Source of the DNA: Mycobacterium sp. 852002-50816_SCH5313054-b
GTDB taxonomy: Bacteria > Actinomycetota > Actinomycetes > Mycobacteriales > Mycobacteriaceae
Length of the DNA stretch: 64,000 nucleotides
NCBI RefSeq assembly: GCF_001667185.1
Contig: NZ_LZIC01000047.1
Span: 39,782-103,781, forward strand
Direction of reading: 5' to 3'
The position numbers were made by a program, and so were the translations under genes. This document shows, piece by piece, positions 55,747 to 64,000 of this stretch; position 1 is the stretch's first letter; every line of letters starts with the position of its first letter. Under the pieces are notes generated by a model. It worked only from the letters and a program-made list of their open reading frames with translations. It had not been told where the DNA came from and did no database searches.

Positions 55747-58362
55747 CTAAACGTTGAGGTCAATGCGGTGGGCGTCGGTGACGCCGTCGTACCGGTCGGG
55801 GCTGCACGTCAGCACGATCACCTGTCCGTGCGCGCCCACGGTGTCGAAGACCCGCCCCATCCTGGCCAGCCGGTCGGGGTCGGTGAAGCCCAGGGCGTCG
55901 TCGACCACCACCGGAACGCTGTCCTCCTTGGCGACCAGCGCCGCGCCGGCCAGCCGCGCCAGGATGCCGAGTTGCTCCTTGGCCCCGCCCGACAACGAGT
56001 CGTAGGGCACCGTGACCCCGTCCAGCGTGCGGCTGCGGATGCACAGGCCACTGTCGATGTCGACCTCGAAGGTGGGGCCGAACACCGGGCGGCCGAGCCG
56101 CTGCAGTTCGGTGCGGTACGGCTCGACGTAGCGCTGCCTGGTGGTGTCGCGGTGGCGAGTCATGACCGAGCGCAGCAGCTGCGCGGCCCGCGCGCGGCTG
56201 CCGACGCGGGCGTGCTCGCCGGCCGCGTGCTCGCGTTCGGTCTGCGCGGCGTCCAGCTTGCCCTGGCGGCCCTCGGTGCCGAATACCGAGAGCTCGATGC
56301 CGATTTCGCGCAACGCGCGCGCGACGTCCTCGTAGCGGTCGTCCAGTGATTTCGATTCCGCTGTGGCGGAGGCCCATTCGGCGGCCACCGCGTCGGGCGC
56401 CGCGGCCGCCAGCTCGTCGGCCAGGTCGGCCACTCGACGCTCCGCGGCCTCGGCCGCTTTGAGCGCGGCTTCGGCCGCGGACGCGAGGTCCTCGTCGCTG
56501 ACCGTCGCCCGCTCACGGGCGAGCCGGTCGGCGGCCGCGCCCAGCTCGGTTCGCTGGGCCGCCAACGTGTGTTGCGAAACCGTTGCCCACGTTGTCGACT
56601 CGGCGAGCGTGGCGACGGCGGCGGCCGCGGCACGGCGGTGCGCCTCGCACTGGCCGGTCGCATTCGCGCGGGCGGCCTCGACGGCCTCCAGTTCCGCGCG
56701 GGCGGCTTCCGGTGTCGCGGCATTGGATTCGGCGGGCTGATCGGCGCGCAGTTGGGCCAGCCGGGACCGCAGTTGATCGACGTGTTCGTCGCCGCAGAGC
56801 CCGGCCACGGTGGCGTCCAGCTGGTCGCGGCACCCCCGCAGCTCGCGGCGGCGCGCGTCGGCGGAGCGCGCCGCGGCCAGGTCGGTCGCACCGCCGGCCG
56901 CCAGCGCCGCGGCCAACTCCTCTTGTGCCGCAGCATGTTTGGCTTGGATTTCGAGGGTCGTCGCGCCGGGCGTGATCCGCGCGGTCAACAGGCCGGGCAC
57001 CCCGACCGTGGTGGGTCCGGTCGCCGTGATCGACCAGCTTTGACCCGCGGGCAGCGACACCCGTTGGTCGCCGGCGGCGAGCTCGACGTCGGCGACGGCG
57101 GTGAATTCCACCGCGGCGGACGTCAACGCCAGCTGCCCGCCGATGCGGTGGGCGGCGGCCGCGGCGTCCTCGATGCGCCGCAGCAGCTCGTCGGTGATGA
57201 CCACTGGGGCCAGCTCCGCGCAGACCCGGTCGCGGTCGCGGTCGATGGCCGCGATCTTGGCCAACCGGGCGGCCAACCGGTCGGCCTCCTCGCGGGCCGC
57301 GAGGTGATCGACGGCGCGCCGGGCGGATTCGGCGCGCCGCTGCAGGTCGGTCAGCAGCAGGGCGGCTTGCTCGGCGGCGGCGGCCGCGGCCTCGGCGTCG
57401 GCTTTGGCGGTGGCTTGCGCTTCTTCGGCCTGTTGCGCTTCGGCCGCTGCGGCGGCGACGGTCGCTGTGCGGCTTTGGATTTCGGTGAGCAGCCGCACGC
57501 GCCCGTCGTGGGCGGCGGCGGACGCGGCGCCGGTCGCGGCGGCGGCCTCGGCGACCAGCCCGGCCTCGCGCGCCTGGTTGGTGAGTTCGGCGACCCTGTC
57601 GGCGGCGGCCTGCGCGGCGACCAGCCGGGGGCCGGCGACGGCCCGCTGTTGCGAGAGCTCGGCCAGCTGCTCGGTCAGCTCGGCGTGGCGGCGGACCCGG
57701 TCGTCGACCTCGGCCACGGCGGCAACGCATTCCGCCACCGCGGCCTCGGCGGCGGCCAGCCTCGTGATCGAGGCGGCCCACTCGCCGGTGGGGCGCCCGG
57801 TGGGGGTGAAGTAGCGGGCGTACTCGGCGTCGATCCGCTCGATCAGCAGCGGCTCGGTACCCGGTAGCGCGCCGGTATCACCCGCCGCGACGTCGAGCGC
57901 GCGCGACAGCGCGTCGCATCCGGACAGATCGACCGCGGCGGTCGACGTGGCCTGCAGCACCCGCTGGGCGTGCCACAGGTCGTTGTCGACCGTCTCGGCG
58001 AGCATCGCGCGGACCCGTTCGTGGGCCTCGTCGCCGGTGAGCTGTTCCCGGCGCGGCGTGAGGACCGTCAGTTCCGTCTCGCATTTCTTGTGGAACCGTT
58101 TGCGGTAGACGAAACGGTAGGGGCCGCAGCTGATTTCGGCGCTGACCTCCGATCCGACGTCGCTGTGGGTCGGCTTGACCTGCTTGACTTCCTTCTTGGT
58201 GGAGCGGTCGCGCGATTCCAGCAGCAGATCGAGCGCCTCGATCATCGACGTCTTGCCGATCTCGTTGGCGCCGCTGACCACCACCACGCCGTGGTCGGGG
58301 AACTCGATTTCGCGGTGGGCGATGCCGCGGTAGTTCGTCAGGGCGAGGCGGTGCAGCTTCAC
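55747..58362 (-). CDS. SMC/Rad50-like ATPase (SbcC-like)
   Basis: 871 aa. ABC-type halves separated by long Ala-rich coiled coils: N-terminal Walker A GANEIGKT (31-38), C-terminal signature SLSGGAKEQ (about 789-797) and Walker B VVVDDALGF with Asp822 where Glu is usual. No CxxC zinc hook is visible in the middle. The GTG start overlaps the phosphoesterase gene by 4 bp, so the two form an SbcCD-like pair, probably for DNA end or hairpin processing. It corresponds to Rv1278. The sequence is one of the most Ala-rich in the window. Confidence 0.88.
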   Translation of the reverse strand: MKLHRLALTNYRGIAHREIEFPDHGVVVVSGANEIGKTSMIEALDLLLESRDRSTKKEVKQVKPTHSDVGSEVSAEISCGPYRFVYRKRFHKKCETELTVLTPRREQLTGDEAHERVRAMLAETVDNDLWHAQRVLQATSTAAVDLSGCDALSRALDVAAGDTGALPGTEPLLIERIDAEYARYFTPTGRPTGEWAASITRLAAAEAAVAECVAAVAEVDDRVRRHAELTEQLAELSQQRAVAGPRLVAAQAAADRVAELTNQAREAGLVAEAAAATGAASAAAHDGRVRLLTEIQSRTATVAAAAAEAQQAEEAQATAKADAEAAAAAAEQAALLLTDLQRRAESARRAVDHLAAREEADRLAARLAKIAAIDRDRDRVCAELAPVVITDELLRRIEDAAAAAHRIGGQLALTSAAVEFTAVADVELAAGDQRVSLPAGQSWSITATGPTTVGVPGLLTARITPGATTLEIQAKHAAAQEELAAALAAGGATDLAAARSADARRRELRGCRDQLDATVAGLCGDEHVDQLRSRLAQLRADQPAESNAATPEAARAELEAVEAARANATGQCEAHRRAAAAAVATLAESTTWATVSQHTLAAQRTELGAAADRLARERATVSDEDLASAAEAALKAAEAAERRVADLADELAAAAPDAVAAEWASATAESKSLDDRYEDVARALREIGIELSVFGTEGRQGKLDAAQTEREHAAGEHARVGSRARAAQLLRSVMTRHRDTTRQRYVEPYRTELQRLGRPVFGPTFEVDIDSGLCIRSRTLDGVTVPYDSLSGGAKEQLGILARLAGAALVAKEDSVPVVVDDALGFTDPDRLARMGRVFDTVGAHGQVIVLTCSPDRYDGVTDAHRIDLNV

Positions 58363-59504
58363 GCGGCCCCCCGATCGGCCAGGCGCAGCAGCAGCGCCAG
58401 CGCGGCCTGCGCGTCGGCGGCGGACTCGGTGTCGCCCGCCCGCGCGGTTGCCACCAGCTCGTCGACGGCCGCGGCGGCGAACCCGCCGATGCCCAGGTCG
58501 GTGAACTCGCCGTCGGCGGGCACGACCGCCAGGTCGGTGTGGCTGTCCCAGGTGCGCAGGTGGGCGAACAGCCGCGCGTATCGGTCCAGGCACGCGTCCA
58601 GCGCGGCGCGGTCGGTGACCGTCAGCGAACCCGTGAGCGCCAACCGCACCACGGTCCGGTCCTTCTCGGTCATCAGGTCCAGGTTCATGTCGAGGTCGGC
58701 GATGTCGCGGCTGGTGTCGACCTGGCGGTGCAGGGTGACGAACCGCCAGCGGCCGACGTGCCGGGATTGCACCGTGACGGCGTCGACGTCGACGTCGACG
58801 TCGACGACGAGCACGTGACCCGGGTCGGACTCGACGTCGTCGAAGTTGGTGACCTCCGGTGAGCCCGAGTACCACACCCGGCCGCTCTCGCCGACCTGCG
58901 TGCGAGAATGCTTGTCCCCCAAGGCCACATAGTGCACCAGGCCGCGGTTGAGGGCGTCCTCGAGCTTGGCGAGACGGATCAGCGACGGCTTGTCGCGGTC
59001 GGGGTCCAGCACGTCGACGCCGCCGTGGGCGACCAGGATGCGGATGACCGGTTCCTGCGAAATGCGGTCGAGGACTTCGGCGGTCAGGTCGGTGGTCGGC
59101 GACTTGGACCGCCACGGCGCGGCGACGATCTCGAGCCCCGGCCTGACTTCGTGGACGCCGGCCCGGTCGAGCACGGTGACGTTGTCGGGACGTTCCGCGG
59201 TGAACAGCGCGCTGGTGTACACCGACGACGCGTCGAGCGGATCGTGGTTGCCCGGCAGCAGGTAGACGGGAATCCCGATGGCGCGCATGGCTTCCAGGGA
59301 CTGTCCGACCACCTGCGGGGCCAACTGATTGTGTTCGAAGACGTCGCCGGCGACCACGACGAACTCGGCGCCCACCTCCGCGGCCAGCGCGCCCAGGCCG
59401 GCCACCGCGTCGCGGCGCGCGGCCGAATACCTCGGCTGCGCGTCGCCGGCGAGGAAGTGCCGAGTCATCCCCAGCTGCCAGTCGGCGGTGTGCAGGAAAC
59501 GCAT
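58359..59504 (-). CDS. SbcD-like metallophosphoesterase (Rv1277 type)
   Basis: 381 aa. MRFLHTADWQLG, then GDVFEHN, LLPGNHDPLDASS, ILVAHGGVDV and ALGDKHSRTQVG are the Mre11/SbcD metal-binding motifs (His/Asp, GNHD/E, GH). It should act as a nuclease for the partner ATPase. A four-unit GTCGAC repeat in the gene encodes VDVDVDVD near residue 237. GAAAGGGGG precedes the ATG. Divergent from the PE-esterase. Confidence 0.88.
   Translation of the reverse strand: MRFLHTADWQLGMTRHFLAGDAQPRYSAARRDAVAGLGALAAEVGAEFVVVAGDVFEHNQLAPQVVGQSLEAMRAIGIPVYLLPGNHDPLDASSVYTSALFTAERPDNVTVLDRAGVHEVRPGLEIVAAPWRSKSPTTDLTAEVLDRISQEPVIRILVAHGGVDVLDPDRDKPSLIRLAKLEDALNRGLVHYVALGDKHSRTQVGESGRVWYSGSPEVTNFDDVESDPGHVLVVDVDVDVDAVTVQSRHVGRWRFVTLHRQVDTSRDIADLDMNLDLMTEKDRTVVRLALTGSLTVTDRAALDACLDRYARLFAHLRTWDSHTDLAVVPADGEFTDLGIGGFAAAAVDELVATARAGDTESAADAQAALALLLRLADRGAA
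58782..58805. repeat. GTCGAC tandem repeat (4 units)
   Basis: Four perfect copies of the palindromic hexamer GTCGAC inside the SbcD-like gene, encoding alternating Val-Asp. The unit length keeps the frame when copies are lost or gained, so it could vary between strains. Confidence 0.85.
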
Positions 59505-59722
59505 CCCGGCGGCCCCCTTTCGAGTGCGTGGCTATCTGGGCACCGCGAAGTCTAGGTTCGGGTACCGACAAGACGCGGGACGTCACCCGGCACGTCCGCG
59601 GTGGGCTGCGCAACGGCCCGGGCACGGGCGGCGAGCACAGCTCTCCTTGTCGAATCGCGCATTACGAACCGCGCGAGGTCGGCCCTCGTCTAGCATTTCC
59701 CCACCGAGAATGGGAGCCGCCG

Positions 59723-61150
59723 ATGCCGTCGTCAGTGATCGCAGCACCCGAGGCTCTTGCGGCGGCGTCGGCGGATCTGACCGGTATCGAGCAGTCAATC
59801 AGGGCGGCCTCCGCCACGGCGGCTCCGTCGACGACGGCCATCGCCACGGCGGCTGCCGACGAGGTGTCGACGGCCATCGCGGATCTCTTCGGCGACTTCG
59901 CCGAGGAGTTTCAAGCGCTGACCGCGCAGACGACGCTGCTTCATTCGCACTTTGCGGGCACGTTGAGCGCGGCTGGAGCCACCTACGCCGCCGGCGAGCT
60001 CACGAATGTGTCGCTGCTGGTCAAGGGGCTGGAGCAGCAGTTCTTCGACGTGGGTTTCTTTTCACCGTTCACCTACCTGACCGGGCATCCGCTCTTCGGT
60101 GAAGGGGCCGTCGGGCCCGCCGTCACCGGGACCAGCGGGCCCGGCCTGCTCGGCAGGCTGCTCACCGGCTTCTTCAACGGGACTCTCGCGAGCCAGAGCG
60201 GCGGGGTGTATCAGGGGACGGGAACCCCCGGCCCGGTGACCGGGGTCCGGGAGGGCTTCTCCTACCTCAACCTCGCCGTCGGTCCCCAGGGCTACGACGC
60301 GCCCGCGCGCTGGTACTTCCCGACGCAGGCGGACGGTACGGTGAACGCCCGCGGCGTCATCTATTTGCAGCACGGCTTCCTGGGAACGGGCGGCTGGTAC
60401 GGCACTCTGGCCACCGCCCTGGCGTACGGCACCGACAGCATCGTGGTCGTCCCCACCGTGTCGTCGATTCCGTTGCCGATGGGCGCCTGGCTGGGCGGCA
60501 CGCAGATGCACCAGGCGGTGGGCTCGCTGTTCCTGGGCAACGAGACGGCGCTGAACCTCAGCGCGAACCAGGCCGGTTACCACGGCACGCTGCCGCAAAA
60601 TTTCATGATCACCGGCCATTCCGCCGGCGGCGGCCTTGCCACGCTCGCCGCCGGCGACTACATCGCGGACCTCGGGGCGGCCACCGGCAACAACCACCTT
60701 CTCGGCGTGATCATGTTCGACGGGGTCGCAAATGACTCTTCGGCCTTCGCGGCGGCGATCGCCAACCTGAAGACGTTGAACATCCCCGACTATGTGGTGG
60801 CCTCGCCGCCGCAGCCGTGGAACGCCTTCGGCGCCACCACGAACCAGCTGGTCAGTCTGTACCCGGGGCAGTTCACCGGGGTGGAGCTGGTCAACGGATC
60901 GCATGTCGACTCGCTGCTGGGCAACAAGCCCGTCATCGACTTCGTCTCGCAGCTGGTCACCTCCTTCTCCCCGGGCGGCGACACCCAGGCCGTGTACACC
61001 CTGTCCACCGGCTGGATCAACGACATCTACACCGGGCACGGCCCGCTCAGCCCGCTCTACGGTCTTTACGGGACCACCGGCGGCTACCTGCCCCCCGGTG
61101 GCCAGCCGATCAGCCTGGGCCCGGCCACCGGGATCGTGCTGCCGGTGTGA
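59723..61150 (+). CDS. PE-family protein with serine-esterase domain
   Basis: 475 aa. Residues 1-95 are a PE domain (Pro9-Glu10, secretion signal YAAGE at 88-92). A linker leads to an alpha/beta hydrolase: oxyanion region QHGFLG (216-221), nucleophile GHSAGG with Ser300, Asp near 333 (MFDGVANDS) and His in NGSHVDSLL. It is expected to be exported by a type VII (ESX-5-like) system and to act on acyl esters at the cell surface. GTGA at its end overlaps the SixA gene. It is inserted between homologues of Rv1277 and Rv1276c. Confidence 0.88.
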   Translation: MPSSVIAAPEALAAASADLTGIEQSIRAASATAAPSTTAIATAAADEVSTAIADLFGDFAEEFQALTAQTTLLHSHFAGTLSAAGATYAAGELTNVSLLVKGLEQQFFDVGFFSPFTYLTGHPLFGEGAVGPAVTGTSGPGLLGRLLTGFFNGTLASQSGGVYQGTGTPGPVTGVREGFSYLNLAVGPQGYDAPARWYFPTQADGTVNARGVIYLQHGFLGTGGWYGTLATALAYGTDSIVVVPTVSSIPLPMGAWLGGTQMHQAVGSLFLGNETALNLSANQAGYHGTLPQNFMITGHSAGGGLATLAAGDYIADLGAATGNNHLLGVIMFDGVANDSSAFAAAIANLKTLNIPDYVVASPPQPWNAFGATTNQLVSLYPGQFTGVELVNGSHVDSLLGNKPVIDFVSQLVTSFSPGGDTQAVYTLSTGWINDIYTGHGPLSPLYGLYGTTGGYLPPGGQPISLGPATGIVLPV

Positions 61151-61656
61151 ACCCGATGAACGATCGGCACACCCTGCTGCTGATGCGGCACGCGAAATCG
61201 GACTACCCGTCCGGGGTCGCCGACCACGACCGGCCGTTGGCGCCGCGCGGCATCCGGGAGGCCGGCCTGGCCGGGGATTGGCTGCGCGCCAACATGCCAC
61301 CCGTCGACGCCGTGCTGTGCTCCACCGCGACGCGGGCGCGGCAGACCCTGCAAAACACCCGCGTCACCGCCCCGGCGCGCTACAGCGAGTGGCTCTACGG
61401 CGCCGCCCCGGGGACGGTGATCGAGGAGGTCAACGCGACGGCCGAGGACGTCGGCACCTTGCTGGTCGTCGGTCACGAGCCGACGACGTCGGCGCTGGCG
61501 CTCCTGTTGGCCGACGGCGGCACGGACGACGCTGTCGTGGAACGCATTTCAACGAAGTTCCCGACGTCGGCGATCGCGGTGCTGACCGTGCCCTGCCCGT
61601 GGGCGGAACTGGAACCGGGCCGCGCCGCGCTGACGGGTTTCGAGGTCCCGCGTTAG
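61147..61656 (+). CDS. SixA-type phosphohistidine phosphatase
   Basis: 169 aa histidine phosphatase: RHAKS motif at about 14-18 (catalytic His15), second His in VVGHEPTTS, as in SixA/Rv1276c. Removes phosphate from a phosphohistidine or small substrate. GTG 61147 overlaps the PE-esterase stop; an internal ATG at 61156 is equally good. Cytoplasmic, no signal peptide. Confidence 0.85.
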   Translation: MNPMNDRHTLLLMRHAKSDYPSGVADHDRPLAPRGIREAGLAGDWLRANMPPVDAVLCSTATRARQTLQNTRVTAPARYSEWLYGAAPGTVIEEVNATAEDVGTLLVVGHEPTTSALALLLADGGTDDAVVERISTKFPTSAIAVLTVPCPWAELEPGRAALTGFEVPR

Positions 61657-62199
61657 CTACGAGTTCGTGGCGAGCGTCAGCTCCATCAGCTTGATGGCCT
61701 GCCCGCAGGCGTCGATGCCGGGCGCCTGCGGGTTGACCCACCAGCCGACCACGCCCGCCGCGTTGCTGGCCACGCCGCACGCGCCGTTCGGGTCGTCCGG
61801 GCGCATCACGATCGACTCGATGCCCGCGATCGAACGGTTCTCCACCTTGTACTTCAGGAAGTCGGCCACCTTGCGCTCGTTGCCCAGGCTGCCCTGCTCG
61901 AACCAGAAGCGCGTGATGTCGATCAGGCCGGCCGGATTGGCCGCCTGCCACCGGCAGATCGCGCCGACGAACGTGCTCTGGATGTCGAGCGGATCGGCGC
62001 CCACGGTCTTGGCCAGGATGTCGCTGGTCAACACCTCACATTCCTTGAGCAGGTTCGGATACTGCTGCTGGGAGTTGTTGTTGCGCGGGACGTTGCCGCC
62101 CGCCTTCACGGCGTTGCCCCCGACGGACCTCGAACAACCCGTCAGGACCAACAGCGCAGCGAGCAGCACGGCCGCGCCGGCACGGGCGGTTCTGATCAT
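61657..62199 (-). CDS. lprC: DUF3558 lipoprotein (LprC-like)
   Basis: 180 aa. Lipobox VLTGCSRS with Cys near residue 22; DUF3558 domain with CEVLTSDILAKTVG and CRWQAANPAGLIDITRFWFEQG. Anchored at the outer face of the membrane. It overlaps the upstream paralogue by 4 bp, so the two form an operon. Role unknown. Confidence 0.85.
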   Translation of the reverse strand: MIRTARAGAAVLLAALLVLTGCSRSVGGNAVKAGGNVPRNNNSQQQYPNLLKECEVLTSDILAKTVGADPLDIQSTFVGAICRWQAANPAGLIDITRFWFEQGSLGNERKVADFLKYKVENRSIAGIESIVMRPDDPNGACGVASNAAGVVGWWVNPQAPGIDACGQAIKLMELTLATNS

Positions 62200-62768
62200 T
62201 TCGAGTTCGCAATCGATTGACGGGCCAGTTCCTTGGCTATGTCGCAGGGCGGCGGGAACGGCTTCTGGCTGAAGCTGACCGACCATTCGATGAAGTCGTC
62301 CTGGAACTGGACGCCCACTTCGCAGAGCGAGTCGCCCAGGTTGGGCTCGTTGCCGACGGCGATGAAGCCGCCGTGCCCGTTGATGTTGATGTCGTCGACG
62401 CTGGCGCGCGACAGCTCCTCGGTTTTGCGCTCGCGTCCGATCGGGCTGCCGCGGTACCAGGAAAAGGAAAAGTGCGGGCCCAGAATGCCGCCGCCCGCTA
62501 ACCACTGACACCCCACGGAGTTGCGGGCGGTGTTCACCAGCCCCGTCACCTTGGTCAGGTCCGACACCGTCTGATCGCTGATGCCGCCGCATTGCGGGAA
62601 CATCGGCCCGTGGTGACCCTCCCCGCCGCCAGGCGTCGACGATGCCGTGGCTCCCGGCTTGTTGTCGGAACCCGAGCAGCCCGCAACTGTCGGAATCAAG
62701 ATCGTCAGAGCCGACGCCGCTAGAGCCAGCGCCCTCGCGCCTCGCCTACTGCTGGTCACACGATGCAC
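62196..62768 (-). CDS. lprB: DUF3558 lipoprotein (LprB-like)
   Basis: 190 aa. Signal peptide and lipobox PTVAGCSGS (Cys about residue 31), DUF3558 domain with QWLAGGGILGPHFSFSWYRG and CEVGVQFQDDFIEWSVSF. Paralogue of the next gene and coupled to it by ATGA. GTG start at 62768. Divergent from the ABC exporter. Confidence 0.83.
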   Translation of the reverse strand: MHRVTSSRRGARALALAASALTILIPTVAGCSGSDNKPGATASSTPGGGEGHHGPMFPQCGGISDQTVSDLTKVTGLVNTARNSVGCQWLAGGGILGPHFSFSWYRGSPIGRERKTEELSRASVDDININGHGGFIAVGNEPNLGDSLCEVGVQFQDDFIEWSVSFSQKPFPPPCDIAKELARQSIANSK

Positions 62769-62869
62769 TGTAGCGGCAGCCGGGGGGCCAACCGCGGACG
62801 CGGCGCGTGAGCAGGCATTTCGACGCGGTGGTCACGACCGCGGCGCCGGGCGTGTGCGACAGTTACGAC

Positions 62870-64000
62870 ATGCTCCTGGCACTGCTGCGCCAGTACATCC
62901 GGCCGTACCGCCGGCCGGTTGCGGTGCTGATGGCGCTCCAGGTGATCAGCATCCTGGCGTCGCTGTACCTGCCGACGGTCAACGCCGCGATCATCGACGA
63001 GGGCGTCGCCAAGGGCGACGCGGCCACCATCGTCAAGCTCGGCATGGTGATGCTCTCGGTCACCGGATTGCAGGTGCTGTGCGCCGTCGGCGCCGTGTAC
63101 TTCGGCTCGCGGACCGGGATGGGCTTCGGGCGCGACCTGCGCCGGGCGATCTTCGAACATGTCACCACGTTCTCCGAGCGCGAGACCGCCCGTTTCGGCG
63201 CGCCCACGCTCTTGACGCGCAGCACCAACGACGTCCGGCAGATCCAATACCTGGTCCAGATCGCCGGCACCGTCCTGATCACCGCGCCGATCATGTGCGC
63301 CGGCGGGATCGTGATGGCCATCCACGTCGACGCGGCGCTGACCTGGCTGCTGCTGGTCAGCGTGCCGATCATGGCGGTGGCCAACTACCTGATCATGTCG
63401 CGCATGCTGCCGCTGCTGCGCCGGATGCAGGGCCTGATCGACGGCATCAACCGGGTGCTGCGCGACCAGCTGTCGGGTGTCCGGGTGGTCCGGGCGTTCG
63501 CGCGCGAGGGTTACGAGCGCGACCGGTTCGCGCGCGCCAACGCCGCGCTGTCGAACACGGCGCTGACGACGGGCAATTTGCAGGCGCTGATGCTGCCGGT
63601 GACCACGCTGACAATCAACGTGTCCAGCGTGGCGCTGATCTGGTTCGGTGGGCTGCGCATCGATCGGGGTCAGATGCAGGTCGGCTCGCTGACCGCATTC
63701 CTGGCCTACTTCACCCAGATCCTGATGGCGGTGCTGATGGCGACGATGACGCTGGTGGTGCTGCCGCGCGCGTCCGTCTGCGCCGAGCGGATCACCGAGG
63801 TGCTCGCGACCCGCGCCGCGGTGCAGGACCCACCAAACCCCAGGTTCCCGCGGGGCGGGATCACCGGCGTCGTGCGACTCGACGGGGCCAGCTTCAGCTA
63901 TCCGGGTGCGGACCGCCCAGTGCTGCAAGACATTTCGCTGACGGCGCGGCCCGGCAGCACCACCAGCGTCATCGTCGCCATCAGCACCGCCATCAGGATC
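62870..64000 (+). CDS. ABC exporter (Rv1273c-like), 3' part disrupted at window end
   Basis: At least 377 codons, running off the window. The transmembrane half is intact (six helices, starting LLALLRQYIRPYRRPVAVLMALQ; typical DQLSGVRVVRAFAREGYERDRF loop). The nucleotide-binding domain starts normally ([33 protein letters not shown]), but then reads VIVAISTAIRI instead of the expected Walker A, because the last 49 bases are an inverted copy of 63718-63766. The start could also be a few codons upstream. The paired exporter gene (Rv1272c type) would follow outside. Confidence 0.82.
   Translation, partial: MLLALLRQYIRPYRRPVAVLMALQVISILASLYLPTVNAAIIDEGVAKGDAATIVKLGMVMLSVTGLQVLCAVGAVYFGSRTGMGFGRDLRRAIFEHVTTFSERETARFGAPTLLTRSTNDVRQIQYLVQIAGTVLITAPIMCAGGIVMAIHVDAALTWLLLVSVPIMAVANYLIMSRMLPLLRRMQGLIDGINRVLRDQLSGVRVVRAFAREGYERDRFARANAALSNTALTTGNLQALMLPVTTLTINVSSVALIWFGGLRIDRGQMQVGSLTAFLAYFTQILMAVLMATMTLVVLPRASVCAERITEVLATRAAVQDPPNPRFPRGGITGVVRLDGASFSYPGADRPVLQDISLTARPGSTTSVIVAISTAIRI
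63718..63766 (+). repeat. Left arm of 49-bp perfect inverted repeat
   Basis: Identical in reverse complement to 63952-64000. It is native coding sequence for the transmembrane domain of the ABC exporter. Confidence 0.97.
63952..64000 (-). repeat. Right arm of 49-bp perfect inverted repeat
   Basis: The copy lies inside the nucleotide-binding domain and ends exactly at the window boundary. It breaks the Walker A motif, and the loop between the arms is 185 bp. A 9-bp chance match (CGGCAGCAC) marks the junction on the left side. Confidence 0.97.

Overview
The window is high-GC actinobacterial DNA and almost certainly a Mycobacterium, probably a slow-growing non-tuberculous one. The evidence is the fused b-delta ATP synthase subunit, a WecA of the mycobacterial arabinogalactan pathway, a Rho with a long disordered insert, PE-family proteins with YxxxE secretion signals, GarA-type FHA, DUF732 and DUF3558 proteins, and many F420/LLM-type oxidoreductases. 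From memory the backbone follows M. tuberculosis Rv1315 to Rv1273c, read here as the reverse complement; that comparison is recollection, not a search.

Layout. 1-2.4 kb: murA (cut by the window edge), a PduO-type cobalamin adenosyltransferase, a VOC protein and a DUF2550 membrane protein. 2.4-10.3 kb (minus): the complete ATP synthase operon atpI-B-E-F-FH-A-G-D-C. 10.5-14.7 kb (minus): wecA, the Sua5-type tRNA t6A enzyme, prmC, prfA and rpmE, with a strong hairpin between rpmE and prfA. 14.9-18.3 kb: an acyl-CoA synthetase and rho. 18.6-25 kb (minus): argS-lysA-thrA-thrC-thrB, mostly overlapping or nearly so, covering arginyl-tRNA charging and aspartate-family amino acids. A tRNA-Arg(CCG) lies nearby at 27.85 kb.

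25.1-27.8 kb holds a metal/PLP D-amino-acid enzyme plus a tautomerase, divergent from a GlxA/AraC regulator. From the tRNA to about 44.5 kb the content is accessory: a PE protein with an AT-rich, wholly hydrophobic tail, a frameshifted HNH endonuclease remnant, a DUF732 protein, a GarA paralogue, then a run of single-gene oxidoreductases (SDR, LLM, nitroreductase, CMD, PPOX, NmrA, Nudix, VOC, SnoaL, SRPBCC), regulators (double Lrp, TetR, AraC) and a K+ channel whose pore sits between two RCK domains. An 87-codon ORF at 34.4 kb looks like the amputated C-terminus of an SDR.

44.5-64 kb returns to conserved backbone: Rrf2 regulator, cysNC and cysD (sulfate activation), a thioesterase, beta-carbonic anhydrase, oppBCDA peptide importer, an alpha/beta hydrolase, an SMC-like ATPase with a phosphoesterase partner (SbcCD-like), a PE-esterase inserted ahead of SixA, two DUF3558 lipoproteins and an ABC exporter. 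The exporter reading frame is disrupted at the window end by a perfect 49-bp inverted copy of its own upstream sequence, which replaces the expected Walker A motif. That is an assembly fold-back or a true inversion.

No CRISPR array, complete insertion sequence, rRNA or intact prophage was seen. The clearest anomalies are the terminal inverted repeat, a probable one-base frameshift at the wecA start, the broken HNH gene, the truncated SDR and the unusual PE proteins.
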